The notes: generated from the sequence alone by a model not told the origin. Shown: positions 26,173 to 34,943, counted from the stretch's first letter. The stretch is 64,000 bases of DNA from JACMNW01 sp031406155 (GCA_031406155.1 JANOGW010000059.1:1-64000); one strand, 5' to 3'. Program-made: numbers and translations.

Positions 26173-27128
26173 TCAAACACGCAGCGCGGGAAATAGAAGC
26201 TGACCACCCAGTTCGGCATATCGACGATCTCTGATATGCGCAGATCGCCGCAGGTCGACACCAGCATGTACGCATCGACCGCCGCCATGCCGCGTTGCGC
26301 GCACAGAAGGTCGATCATCCCCGCGACAGCATCCTTGCAGGCCTGCATGAGGTCGGGGCCGATGCCGGTCGTTACCTCATAGCCCTTGGCATCCAGATGC
26401 CGCGTGACCGGACCGGGGGTGGTGAAGCGCGGGGTTTTAAGGTTCGCGCCCTTCACCAGATCCAGCGTCAAAACCACATCCATCGGCGATTCAATCGCCG
26501 TGCCGCAGACCTCGCCATCCCCCTGTGCGGCATGCGTGTCACCGACACTGAACAACGCGCCCTCCACCTCGACCGGCAGATAAAGCGTGACGCCCGAACT
26601 GAGGTCGCGGATATCGAGGTTGCCGCCCACGCGCCGCGGCGGCACGACGGAATGCAGGCCCGTTTCGGCAGGTGCGTTGCCAATGGTGCCCGCAAAAGGT
26701 TTCAGCGGCACGCACCCCTCGCGCCCCCACATGGCAGGGCCCATTTGGCCCGCATCGTAGGACCAGACGTGCAGCGCGGGGTCCAGAAACTGATCGGCCA
26801 GCAAACCGAACCCCGGAATATTCGCCGTCCAGCCGAAACCGCGCCCGTCGTGGCGTTGCGGGGCAAAGCTGTCGATCGTGACCTTGATGGCATCGCCGGG
26901 CACGGCACCCTCAACGTAGATCGGGCCCGAGGTCGGGTTGATCTTGCCGAAATCCAGCGTCGCCACATCGGCAACGGTCGAAGACGGGCCAAGCTGGCCC
27001 GCCGAGCTATCATGACATTTGAACAGGATCGTCGATCCCGGCGCCACCCGTTCGGCTGGGGCAAGCGAGTTGTCCCAGCCGAAATGGTGCTGCGCTGCGT
27101 GAATGGTGTAATCGCAGTGCTTGCACAT
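26169..27128 (-). CDS. Acetamidase/formamidase family amidohydrolase
   Basis: Enzyme of 319 residues of the FmdA/AmdA family, which hydrolyse short amides to ammonia and the acid. Family landmarks include VYVEGAVPGDAIKV-like IYVEGAVPGDAIKV near residue 71, HVWSYD, GCVPLKPFAGTIG, GGNLDIRDLSSG near 170 and VGDTHAAQGDGEVCG near 200, which contains the metal-binding region. The length is shorter than the 400-residue formamidases but normal for this subgroup. It sits inside an ABC importer operon headed by AmiC/AmiR-like regulators, which supports a role in using an imported amide as a nitrogen source. The exact substrate is unknown. Confidence 0.9.
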   Translation of the reverse strand: MCKHCDYTIHAAQHHFGWDNSLAPAERVAPGSTILFKCHDSSAGQLGPSSTVADVATLDFGKINPTSGPIYVEGAVPGDAIKVTIDSFAPQRHDGRGFGWTANIPGFGLLADQFLDPALHVWSYDAGQMGPAMWGREGCVPLKPFAGTIGNAPAETGLHSVVPPRRVGGNLDIRDLSSGVTLYLPVEVEGALFSVGDTHAAQGDGEVCGTAIESPMDVVLTLDLVKGANLKTPRFTTPGPVTRHLDAKGYEVTTGIGPDLMQACKDAVAGMIDLLCAQRGMAAVDAYMLVSTCGDLRISEIVDMPNWVVSFYFPRCVFE

Positions 27129-27130
27129 GA

Positions 27131-28741
27131 TTACTTCACGAACACATAGTCATAGTTCACCGGGATCGACACCGGATCGACGAACAGCGCATCCGCACCG
27201 CCCATGCGCGCCGACTTCATGGTGTAGCGCTCCTCGTTGAAGACCGGAACCCACGGGGCCTGATCCATCACACCCACATAGACATCAGACCACAACGCCA
27301 GCCGTTCGGCAGCCTTCGCGGGATCGGCCATGCTGTCAGCCGCAGTCGCCTTGGCGTCAAGGCCCGCGTCGCAGAACTTGGACCAGTTCCACCCGCCTTC
27401 CGCCGCCCCGGAACAACCCAGAATCGGACCATAGAAGTTTGATGGATCGGGGAAGTCCGCGATCCAGCCCATGCCACCCGACCAGATCATCGGGGCCGTG
27501 CCCGCGCCGCCTGCCTCGATCACATTGGCCTGTGCGAGGTTCTGGATGTTGGCCTTGATCCCGATGGCCGCCAGATCCTGCTGGATGGCCTGCGCGATGC
27601 GCGGGTTGGGGTCGGTGTTCATGACGTAAAGGTCGGTTTCGAATCCGTCAGGCAAACCTGCATCTGCCAGCAGTTTCTTGGCTCCCTCGACGTCAAAGGG
27701 ATAGCCTGCATAGCCAGTCGTGTAGCCCGGCATCGAGGGCGGCAGCGGCTGCGTCGCGGGTTTTGCCCGACCGTTGATGATCTGCACGATCCGGTCCTTG
27801 TTGACCGCCATGTTCACCGCCTGGCGCACCTCGACCTTGTCGAAGGGCGGCATCGTCACGTTCAGCGTGATGTAGCCGGTGTGCAACTGCCCGCCGACCA
27901 CCACTTGTGCGGCCTGTGCCGGGTCGCCCATCACTTCGGTGAACTTGGCGGGCGGAATGCCGTCGCCGGGCACGTCAACCTCGCCGCTCTGCAAGCGCAG
28001 TAGCGCGACGATCGGTTCCTGGCCCACTTCGAACAGCACCTGATCCAGATAGGGCACACCCTCGCGCCAGTACTCGGCGTTCTTCTCGAACACCAGCCGC
28101 TGGCCCAGCGTCCATTCCGCCAGCTTGAAGGCCCCGGTTCCAACCGGCTTTTTGCCGAAATCGGCGCCCGCCTCATCCACCGCTTCCTTGGGCACGACCG
28201 AGGCGAAGTTCAGCGCCATGACATGCAGGAACGTCGCATCGGGGCGTGACAGGGTGATCTTGACGGTAAGCGGATCAACCACCTCGACGCCCGACAGCCC
28301 GCCGTCGCCTGCGGTTTCAAACCCGGCGATAGCCCCGAAGAACCCGGCTCCGGGCGATTGGGTGGCCGGGTTGGTCACGCGGTCCAGCGAGTATTTCACA
28401 TCCGTCGCCGTCATCTCGCGCCCGTTATGGAACTTTACCCCCGGCCGCAGCTTGAAGGTAAAGACCATCCCGTCAGGCGAAATCTCGTAGGTTTCAGCAA
28501 GGCCTGGGCGCAGGGTGGTGGTGCCCGGGACGTAGTCCATCATGCCGTCGAACAGCGATTTGATCATCGACCAGTTCTGCCAGTCGTAGCCAATGGCGGG
28601 GTCAAGCGTTGCCACGTCATCCTTGTAGGTTATCGTGATAGACCCGCCTGCCTTAGCCGCCGGATCAGGAACGTAATCCTGCGCGGTGGCAGGCAGCGCA
28701 AGCGTCAGAACGAGCGCGGTGGAAGTCAGCCATTTTGTCAT
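27131..28741 (-). CDS. Periplasmic solute-binding protein, family 5 (peptide/nickel type)
   Basis: Binding protein of 536 residues with a signal peptide (LTSTALVLTLALPATAQ, cleavage around residue 20). It has the family 5 motifs YEISPDGMVFTFKLRPGVKFHNGR and VEGAKKLLADAGLPDGF. It captures the transport substrate for the two permeases encoded upstream. The ATG at 28741 is chosen because GGAGA is directly upstream and a proper signal peptide follows; the open frame extends 12 codons further. It lies two bases before the acetamidase gene. Family 5 covers peptides, nickel, sugars and other solutes; the amide context suggests an amidated compound or peptide. Confidence 0.92.
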   Translation of the reverse strand: MTKWLTSTALVLTLALPATAQDYVPDPAAKAGGSITITYKDDVATLDPAIGYDWQNWSMIKSLFDGMMDYVPGTTTLRPGLAETYEISPDGMVFTFKLRPGVKFHNGREMTATDVKYSLDRVTNPATQSPGAGFFGAIAGFETAGDGGLSGVEVVDPLTVKITLSRPDATFLHVMALNFASVVPKEAVDEAGADFGKKPVGTGAFKLAEWTLGQRLVFEKNAEYWREGVPYLDQVLFEVGQEPIVALLRLQSGEVDVPGDGIPPAKFTEVMGDPAQAAQVVVGGQLHTGYITLNVTMPPFDKVEVRQAVNMAVNKDRIVQIINGRAKPATQPLPPSMPGYTTGYAGYPFDVEGAKKLLADAGLPDGFETDLYVMNTDPNPRIAQAIQQDLAAIGIKANIQNLAQANVIEAGGAGTAPMIWSGGMGWIADFPDPSNFYGPILGCSGAAEGGWNWSKFCDAGLDAKATAADSMADPAKAAERLALWSDVYVGVMDQAPWVPVFNEERYTMKSARMGGADALFVDPVSIPVNYDYVFVK

Positions 28742-28781
28742 GTCGTTTCTCCTGTTGGTTTTTGTTTGCAGTTGCAACCGG

Positions 28782-29702
28782 CTAGCGCAGCCGGATTCTT
28801 GGGTCGATAAACAAGGTCAGGATGTCGGCCAGAAGGTTGCCCAACACGATGGCAAGGGCGGATACCAGCGTGACCCCCATGATGATCGGGATATCCACGC
28901 GCTGGATCGCCTGCCAGGCCAGTTGCCCGATACCGGGCCAGCCGAACACCGACTCGACCACCACGATACCGCCCATGAAGATGCCGATATCGATGCCTAT
29001 CATCGCGATGATAGGCAGGATCGCGTTGGGCAAGGCATGGCGCAAAATGACGCGGGCGCGGGTCAGCCCCTTGGCGCGGGCAGTGCGGATGAAATCCGCG
29101 CCCATCACGTCGATCATCGACGACCGCATCATCCGGCTGTACCAGCCCGACCCAAGGATGCCCAGCGTCACCGCCGGCAGCACAAGATGCGCAAACGTGC
29201 CGTAGCCACCAATCGGGAACCACCGAAGTTCCACCGCAAAGACATAAAGCAGCAGCAGGCTGACCACGAATTGCGGCGCCGATACCGTGACGAACGACCC
29301 CACCATCAGTGTCTGATCCACAGCACGCCCCCGCCACAGCGCCGCCGCGACCCCCATGGCGATGCCGAGCACCAGTTCGCAGGCGATACCCGCCGCCATC
29401 AACAGCAGCGTCGCGGGCAGGCGCGACATAATCAGTTCGGCGACTTCCGTCTTTTGCAGATAGCTGCGCCCCAGATCGCCTTGGACAAGACCGGCCAGAA
29501 AGCGCCCGTACTGTACCAGAAACGGCTGATCCAGCCCAAGTTGCCGGCGAATATTCTCTACTGTTTCTGCCGTCGCCGACCGGCCTGCAATCTGGCGCAC
29601 CGGATCGGCAGGCAGCACGTATAGCAGCACAAAAGTTATCAGGCTGACACCCAGCAGGATCAGGGCTGCCTGCAACAATCGCCGGATCAGAAAAGCGGCC
29701 AT
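28782..29702 (-). CDS. Dipeptide-type ABC transporter permease (DppB-like)
   Basis: Inner-membrane permease of 306 residues with about six spans. It starts MAAFLIRRLLQAALILLG, typical of DppB, with LDQPFLVQYGRFL, and the EAA loop IRTARAKGLTRARVILRHALPNA that contacts the ATPase. The ATG at 29702 lies one base after the stop of the second permease gene, so translation is coupled. It pairs with that permease and with the fused ATPase at the end of the operon. Confidence 0.93.
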   Translation of the reverse strand: MAAFLIRRLLQAALILLGVSLITFVLLYVLPADPVRQIAGRSATAETVENIRRQLGLDQPFLVQYGRFLAGLVQGDLGRSYLQKTEVAELIMSRLPATLLLMAAGIACELVLGIAMGVAAALWRGRAVDQTLMVGSFVTVSAPQFVVSLLLLYVFAVELRWFPIGGYGTFAHLVLPAVTLGILGSGWYSRMMRSSMIDVMGADFIRTARAKGLTRARVILRHALPNAILPIIAMIGIDIGIFMGGIVVVESVFGWPGIGQLAWQAIQRVDIPIIMGVTLVSALAIVLGNLLADILTLFIDPRIRLR

Positions 29703-29703
29703 C

Positions 29704-30588
29704 CTACGTCCGCCCCCGCTGCACCGGGTCAAGCACGTCGCGCAGCGCGTCGCCCAGCAGATTGAACGCCAGAGCCAGCCCGATGATCGCGGCACTCGGG
29801 ATGAACACCAGCCACGGGGCCGACTGGAAATAGGTCTGATTCTCGAAAATGATGTTACCCCAGCTTGGTGTCGGGGGTTGCACGCCCACGCCAAGAAACG
29901 ACAGCGTCGCCTCCAGCAGCACCGTGGTCGAAATTCCCAATGTTCCCCAAACGATGATCGTCGGCACCAGATGCGGCAGGATGTGGCGGAACAAGATGCG
30001 CCCCGTCCCTGCCCCCAGCGTCCGCTCGGCGGCAATAAAGTCCCGCTCGGCCAGCGATGTGGTTTCGGTATAGATCACCCGCGCCGTTTGAACCCAACTG
30101 ACCAGTGCTATGACCATGACCACGATCCACAGCGACGGCTCGAAAATCGCCGACAGGCAGATCGCCAGCAAAAGCGCGGGAAAGGCCATCATCAGATCAG
30201 TAAAGCGCATCAGCACCGTGCCAACCCAGCCCCTCAGGTAACCCGCCGTCAGGCCGACCAACACCCCGATGAACAGCGCAATTCCGTTTGCCAGCACGCC
30301 GATCACCAGCGAGGTGCGCGCGCCATAAAGCAGCCGCGACAACAGATCGCGCCCAAGCAAGTCTGTCCCCAGCAAAAACGCACCACCGGGCGGCAACGGC
30401 GCACCCTCCAGTGTAAGACCGTCAAAAAGCTGCTCTTCCGGCGCATAAGGGGCAATCAGTGGGGCTGCCAGTGCCGCAGCAACGACCAGCACGATCAGAA
30501 AGAGGCCAAACACAGCCAGTTTGCGCTGCGCGAGCCGCGCCAGCGTTCCACGCTCGCGACGGGGATCAACTATGATTGCATTTGTCAT
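29704..30588 (-). CDS. Dipeptide-type ABC transporter permease (DppC-like)
   Basis: Permease of 294 residues with the DppC layout: an N-terminal cytoplasmic segment, a first span (LAVFGLFLIVLVVAAALAAP), the family motif HLLGTDLLGRDLLSRLLYGARTSL (here beginning FLLGTD) and the EAA loop IAAERTLGAGTGRILFRHILPH. The ATG at 30588 is the first before this region and overlaps the 3' end of the AmiR-like gene by 23 bases. It forms the transport channel with the DppB-like protein. Confidence 0.92.
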   Translation of the reverse strand: MTNAIIVDPRRERGTLARLAQRKLAVFGLFLIVLVVAAALAAPLIAPYAPEEQLFDGLTLEGAPLPPGGAFLLGTDLLGRDLLSRLLYGARTSLVIGVLANGIALFIGVLVGLTAGYLRGWVGTVLMRFTDLMMAFPALLLAICLSAIFEPSLWIVVMVIALVSWVQTARVIYTETTSLAERDFIAAERTLGAGTGRILFRHILPHLVPTIIVWGTLGISTTVLLEATLSFLGVGVQPPTPSWGNIIFENQTYFQSAPWLVFIPSAAIIGLALAFNLLGDALRDVLDPVQRGRT

Positions 30589-31174
30589 CAATGTCTTTCC
30601 CTTGGGCAAAGCGGCCTGCAATGCGCCCTGCGGCCTCCTCGAAACTGACCCGCCATGCCATCGCCATCTGCCGCAACTGGGCGTAGGCCTCATCTTCCGT
30701 CTTGCCGCGGGCGGCCAGCATCGTCACCGCGCGCACGACCGTCTGACGCGCGTCCAGCCGCCCTTTCAACTCTGTGATCTCAGCCGCCAGAGCGCGCTGT
30801 GCATTGAAAGCCTCGCGCGCGATCAGCAATGCCGAATAGACCCCATGATCAAGCACAGGCTTTAGCAGTTGCGCATGTGCCCCGGCCCGCAGCGCCCATT
30901 CAATCCGCCCCGGCGCTTCGGATCCGATAAGCGCAATCATCGGCATAGGCGGCGCGCCAATGGCCCAAGGAAACTGTTCATCATGGCCCAGATCGGCGTC
31001 GAAGAAAATGAAATCAGCGCCCATCGCGCCGGGATCAAGGTCCGGCCAGCACTCTGTTGCCTGCAGGCCGATCGCGGTCAGTTGTCGCTTCAGCGCCACC
31101 ACATTCGGATGCTGGCGATGCAGGATCACCGCATGCGCCCCGCCAAGGTTCTGGATGCGGATCCGAAGGCTCAT
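30566..31174 (-). CDS. AmiR/NasT-like ANTAR-domain transcription antiterminator
   Basis: RNA-binding regulator of 202 residues. The N-terminal 125 residues form a pseudo-receiver without an obvious phosphorylation site. They are followed by a coiled-coil helix (LAAEITELKGRLDARQ) and the C-terminal ANTAR domain (about 140-195: VVRAVTMLAARGKTEDEAY, LRQMAMAWRVSFEEAAGRI). In Pseudomonas aeruginosa, AmiR is held by AmiC and on amide binding stops transcription termination in the operon leader. The gene here overlaps its AmiC-like partner by four bases, and an ANTAR-type RNA hairpin and terminator are found in the leader, so the same mechanism is likely. Confidence 0.88.
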   Translation of the reverse strand: MSLRIRIQNLGGAHAVILHRQHPNVVALKRQLTAIGLQATECWPDLDPGAMGADFIFFDADLGHDEQFPWAIGAPPMPMIALIGSEAPGRIEWALRAGAHAQLLKPVLDHGVYSALLIAREAFNAQRALAAEITELKGRLDARQTVVRAVTMLAARGKTEDEAYAQLRQMAMAWRVSFEEAAGRIAGRFAQGKDIDDKCNHS

Positions 31175-32265
31175 GTCACCACCCTCAACCGTCTGACGAC
31201 GGGTGCTGTATCCTGAATGCGGCTTAGATACGGGTCGCCCGCCACGGCCGGGCGTTGCTGGATCACCTTGAAAATACCCCCCTCGACCTGCGCAATCAGC
31301 ACTGGCAGGACAGTGTGATGCGTTTCAGGATCAATCATACCACCCGACGCCTTGTCCGAAGACAGCAATTCGGCAAGGCTCTTATGCACCGCGTCGGCCC
31401 CTTGTGACAAAAGTCGCGCAAGTTCCTGAACCGCCACAAACGCAGCCGCTTCAAGCGAAGACCCGAAATCCCCAGCGTTGGGCCAGCCTCCGGCACCCTT
31501 GAAGTACGGGCCCGCGGCGATCAGGCCTTCGGCTGCATCACCCAGTATGGCCAGTTCGCATTCCGTCAGGTTGCACGACAGGACAGGACAGCGATCGGCC
31601 CGGAAGTGCGGGTCCGCTAACCCCAACGCCCGATAAGCAGCCAGAAATTCATAAGATGACGGGCCGATCAGCGAATTGACGATGAAATCAGGCCGGGTGG
31701 CGCGGATCTCGTCGATCATTCGCCCAACCTCGGTCGAGCCGATGGGAAGATACCTATCTCCAAGAACGTTGCCCGCCGCCGCAGTCACCGTTTCGCGGGC
31801 AAGCCGGTTAACCTCCCAGCCCCAGATGTAATTCGATCCGACCAGATAGGCGCGATTGCCATATACGGGCATCGCCCAGTCCAGCAGCGGCAACAGATGC
31901 TGGTTCGGGCAGGCATGCGTATAGACCACATGATCCGATGCCTCAAACCCCTCATAGGGTACCGGATACCACAGCGTCCCGCCGTGTTTCTCCAGCGTCG
32001 GAATGACCTCCTTACGGCTCCAGGACGTCACGCAACCAACCACATGCGCTGCGCGCGTCGACTTCAGGATATCCGCGCACATGGGGCCATACAGATCGGC
32101 GTTGCCGCGCGGATCACGCTCCACCGGCACGAAGGTCACCGCGCAATCGGGCGACAGGTTGCACGCGGCGATTGCGGCCATTGCACCCCTGCGACTTGCC
32201 GCCGAGATCGGCGCGTAAGCACCCGAGCGCGAGAACAGAAGTCCGAGCTCTATCTGCGCCTTCAT
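31171..32265 (-). CDS. AmiC-like cytoplasmic amide sensor (negative regulator)
   Basis: Protein of 364 residues with the periplasmic-binding fold of the AmiC/UrtA group but no signal peptide (it starts MKAQIELGLLFSRSG), so it should stay in the cytoplasm as AmiC does. AmiC-like landmarks are GCVTSWSRKEVIPTLEKHGG, YPVPYEGFE, NQHLLPLLDW and GSNYIWGWE. It would bind the operon inducer and release the AmiR-like antiterminator encoded next. The ATG at 32265 is just behind a G-rich site; the leader terminator sits a few bases upstream, so its own synthesis would also be under antitermination control. It could alternatively be a transporter binding protein, but the missing signal peptide and the ANTAR neighbour argue against that. 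Confidence 0.85.
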   Translation of the reverse strand: MKAQIELGLLFSRSGAYAPISAASRRGAMAAIAACNLSPDCAVTFVPVERDPRGNADLYGPMCADILKSTRAAHVVGCVTSWSRKEVIPTLEKHGGTLWYPVPYEGFEASDHVVYTHACPNQHLLPLLDWAMPVYGNRAYLVGSNYIWGWEVNRLARETVTAAAGNVLGDRYLPIGSTEVGRMIDEIRATRPDFIVNSLIGPSSYEFLAAYRALGLADPHFRADRCPVLSCNLTECELAILGDAAEGLIAAGPYFKGAGGWPNAGDFGSSLEAAAFVAVQELARLLSQGADAVHKSLAELLSSDKASGGMIDPETHHTVLPVLIAQVEGGIFKVIQQRPAVAGDPYLSRIQDTAPVVRRLRVVT

Positions 32266-32273
32266 CACGGCCC

Positions 32274-32324
32274 CCAAAATTCAAAAGCCCCGATGCAGCG
32301 CCGTGCGAGGCTGCTTTCGGGGCT
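32274..32324 (-). terminator. Leader terminator upstream of the amiC-like gene
   Basis: In transcript direction: AGCCCCGA (32324-32317), an inner GCAGC/GCTGC stem with a ten-base loop, TCGGGGCT (32293-32286), then TTTTGAATTTT. The outer stem is eight perfect pairs. It lies between the presumed promoter and the start codon at 32265, so it would stop the operon transcript unless overcome. This is the arrangement expected for AmiR/NasR-type antitermination. Confidence 0.7.
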
Positions 32325-32332
32325 CACGTGCC
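32321..32332 (-). promoter_or_regulatory. Possible second ANTAR hairpin overlapping the terminator arm
   Basis: GGC - hexaloop ACGTGA - GCC in transcript direction. It shares bases with the 5' arm of the terminator, so the two structures exclude each other, as expected for the second hairpin of an ANTAR target. The loop has the conserved first A but U, not G, at position 4, and the stem is only three pairs. It is weak. Confidence 0.3.
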
Positions 32333-32397
32333 ATCTGGCTTTGCGCCAAGGTTTCATCAGATGCTATATGTCTTCAGACAAGTGTCAACTCCGCCTC

Positions 32398-32415
32398 CAT
32401 CTGGACATTCAGATG
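32398..32415 (-). promoter_or_regulatory. ANTAR-target RNA hairpin (first hexaloop)
   Basis: In transcript direction CATCTG - AATGTC - CAGATG: a perfect six-pair stem with a six-base loop having A at position 1 and G at position 4, the features conserved in RNAs bound by ANTAR antiterminators. It is 74 bases upstream of the terminator hairpin in the leader of an operon that encodes its own ANTAR protein. CATCTG and CAGATG both recur further down the leader (CAGATG at 32332-32337), so alternative pairings are possible. Confidence 0.65.
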
Positions 32416-32458
32416 ACGCCGGTTTTAATCCGAGCGCTGGCGCTTTGCTCATTGCAAT

Positions 32459-32475
32459 GGCAGTAAAAAAGCCAG
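32459..32475 (-). promoter_or_regulatory. Candidate sigma-54 promoter of the amide operon
   Basis: CTGGC and CTGCC in transcript direction with GG and GC separated by exactly ten bases, as in -24/-12 promoters; the -12 box deviates from TTGC. Transcription would begin near 32447, about 30 bases before the ANTAR hairpin. Nitrogen control would suit amide use. No NtrC site was recognised with confidence. Confidence 0.35.
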
Positions 32476-32640
32476 GTGCAGTCTTTTTGGTCAAATGTCC
32501 GCAATTGCTTCATGCGCAGGGCAACCCACTGCAAAACCCATAAGAGTTGCGGATATTTGCCCCGTTCGGTATATTCACATGACTAAGTGATGCCTGGTCG
32601 AATTTTGTGCTGTGTTCCAGATTTAAGCGATCTTTACCAG

Positions 32641-33501
32641 ATGCCTGATGCTGCCATCATTGTTCCCAGTTTTAACCGACCCGAACAGTTGCGCCGCTGT
32701 CTGGCGGCGCTGGTGCGGCAAGATCATCCCAGCTACGAAGTGATTGTTGTCGATGATGGTTCGGCCACGCCGCTTGGGCCGGTCTGTGAAGACTTTGCGC
32801 CGATGGTCCGCTGCATACGGCAGTCCAACTCCGGTCCTGCCGGGGCACGCAACCGGGGTGCCGCATCCACGAAGGCCGCCTTCATTGCCTTTACCGATGA
32901 CGACTGCATTCCCCGGCCAGACTGGCTGCGCGCGTTGCAAGCCGCACATTCGGGGCAAGCATCAAGGTTAGTCGGCGGGCGGGTCGAAAACGGGCTGCCG
33001 GGTGATCGGTACGCCGCAGCCAGCCAATCCTTGTGCGACTTCCTGTACGACCATTTTGGGGCACGATCGGGCGATATGCCCTTCTTCACCTCCAACAACA
33101 TGGCGCTTGGACGGGCAGAGTTTGAACGACTTGGCGGCTTTGACCAGACCTTTCCGCTGGCAGCCGCCGAAGACCGAGAATTTGGCCTGCGCTGGCGCGA
33201 AAGGGGCGGCGTCAACCACTATGCCGCAGATGCGGTCATCGACCATTATCACACCATGACACTGCGCAAATTCTGGCGCCAGCACAGCAATTACGGCGCA
33301 GGTGCGCATCATCTGCACCGTGTCCTGACCGCGCGGGGATCTGACCAACCCAGGCGTGAACCCTTGCGCTTTTACCTTGATCTGCTGACCTGGCCGATCC
33401 GCCAAAAGGGGATAACGGGCTTGGGGCAGGCAGCCCTGATGGCGCTGTCGCAGGCGGCGATGGTGAACGGATTTGCCCGCGCCGCCCGCCGGACCGGGTA
33501 A
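32641..33501 (+). CDS. Glycosyltransferase family 2
   Basis: GT-A glycosyltransferase of 286 residues. It starts DAAIIVPSFNRPEQLRRCL, has the nucleotide-binding VIVVDDGS near 40 and the metal-binding acidic cluster FTDDDC near 97, followed by a GGFDQTFPLAAAEDREFGLR acceptor-side motif. It would add a sugar to a lipid-linked surface glycan. The ATG at 32641 immediately precedes the domain; no good ribosome site is visible, and the frame opens upstream to 32587. Its stop overlaps the flippase start by one base. It begins the plus-strand polysaccharide region and is divergent from the amide operon. Confidence 0.9.
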   Translation: MPDAAIIVPSFNRPEQLRRCLAALVRQDHPSYEVIVVDDGSATPLGPVCEDFAPMVRCIRQSNSGPAGARNRGAASTKAAFIAFTDDDCIPRPDWLRALQAAHSGQASRLVGGRVENGLPGDRYAAASQSLCDFLYDHFGARSGDMPFFTSNNMALGRAEFERLGGFDQTFPLAAAEDREFGLRWRERGGVNHYAADAVIDHYHTMTLRKFWRQHSNYGAGAHHLHRVLTARGSDQPRREPLRFYLDLLTWPIRQKGITGLGQAALMALSQAAMVNGFARAARRTG

Positions 33502-34922
33502 TGCGGACTATTGCCCCGTATCTGTCCGGCGCACTGGCGGCCACCGCGTCGTTTGTCGCAAGCGGCCTTGCTGGCTTTGTGTCGCTGTATTTCCTCGTTC
33601 AGATCCTGAACAAGGACGACTTTGGCGCTTATTCGTTTGCTGCCAACGTCGTGATGCTGGCATCCCTGCTGGCCACCCTTGGCCTTGACCGGACCCTGTT
33701 ATTACGGCTTTCCCCGCTCAAGACACCAGCCGGAGTGCTGGCCGGTCGTTCCCTCTTCTTGCGGTCATGCCTTCTTGCGACAGGCGCTGTTACAGTGATT
33801 GGCTTGGCGATCTGGCTTGGCGCAGGGCGCAATGGACCGGCGCTGCATTCGGATCTTGCCGGCTGGTGGATCCGGGCCCTGCTGCTGGGCTTGCTGCCGC
33901 TGACCCTGCTGGTTTTGGCGCGCGCCTGGTTTCAGGCCAACCACAGGGTCGGGGATGCTGCCGTGATGCCCGGCGTGGCCGACGTGGCCCGCGCTGGCAT
34001 GATCGCAATGGCCTTTGCGTTTGGCCTTGGCAAAGGCGGCGTGGTGCTGGCGTTTTGCCTGTCGGCGGTCGTGCCATTGGCGGTGCTTGGTTACCTTGCA
34101 CGCCGTCGCACCATCGGTGCACCTGCCGATCTGCCCGCCGCCGAAATCGGCCGGGGGATGGTATTTGTCAGCCAGCGGATCGTCGATGTCGGGCTTTATC
34201 TGGTGGATATCATCGTCATCGGGCTGGTTGCGACGGATGCGGTCACCGCCGAATACGCGATTGCCGCACGGTTGGCCGCAATGACCGATCTTGGCCGACT
34301 GGCGCTGATCTCTACCTTTACGCCGCGCGTGAGGATGCATTTTCACGCTGAAGATACCGGTGAACTAGCCCACGAATATCACCGGGCGCGATTGGCAAGC
34401 TTTGGCATTGCCTGCGTGGTGGCCATTGGAATGGTCCTGTTCGGAAGACAACTTCTGGCGATTTTTGGCGATTTTTCTGGGTCTTACGCGCCCCTGATGG
34501 TCCTTGTATCGGGATATGTCTTTACCGCAGTTGGCGGGCTTCATGCCAGCTATCTGACAATGACGGGCGAGGTCCGGTTGTCGGCGCTGATCCGCAGCCT
34601 TGGATTGGGCGTTGCTATTGCCGGGCTTGTCGTCCTGACACCGCCCCTTGGCGCATTGGGGGCTGCGGTGGCGATTACAGCCGCCATGTGCGCAATCAAT
34701 ATCGCCTCGATGATTTTGCTGTGGCGCAGGACCGGGTTTCGCGCATTTGGCCCCGCACCCATGATCATCGGGCTGTTCTGCATGGTGCTTCTTTGGCTGA
34801 CTGCGGCAGGGCTGCTGTCGGCGTACATTGCCAGTATCAGCCTGATTGTCGCCATCGCCATTTTTGCCGGTCTGGAACGGTCACGCCAGACGCCGGCGCA
34901 ACTGACGACCGGCAAGCCATGA
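33501..34922 (+). CDS. Polysaccharide flippase (Wzx/MATE-like)
   Basis: Very hydrophobic protein of 473 residues with about 12-14 membrane spans, typical of Wzx/RfbX flippases that move lipid-linked oligosaccharides across the inner membrane. The N-terminal FVASGLAGFVSLYFLVQILNKDDFG is characteristic: the residue pair before FGAYSF is the usual loop of this family. It starts at the ATG that overlaps the preceding glycosyltransferase stop by one base. No Wzy polymerase is identifiable nearby. Confidence 0.87.
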   Translation: MRTIAPYLSGALAATASFVASGLAGFVSLYFLVQILNKDDFGAYSFAANVVMLASLLATLGLDRTLLLRLSPLKTPAGVLAGRSLFLRSCLLATGAVTVIGLAIWLGAGRNGPALHSDLAGWWIRALLLGLLPLTLLVLARAWFQANHRVGDAAVMPGVADVARAGMIAMAFAFGLGKGGVVLAFCLSAVVPLAVLGYLARRRTIGAPADLPAAEIGRGMVFVSQRIVDVGLYLVDIIVIGLVATDAVTAEYAIAARLAAMTDLGRLALISTFTPRVRMHFHAEDTGELAHEYHRARLASFGIACVVAIGMVLFGRQLLAIFGDFSGSYAPLMVLVSGYVFTAVGGLHASYLTMTGEVRLSALIRSLGLGVAIAGLVVLTPPLGALGAAVAITAAMCAINIASMILLWRRTGFRAFGPAPMIIGLFCMVLLWLTAAGLLSAYIASISLIVAIAIFAGLERSRQTPAQLTTGKP

Positions 34923-34943
34923 CCAAACCCGCCCTGCAATCCG

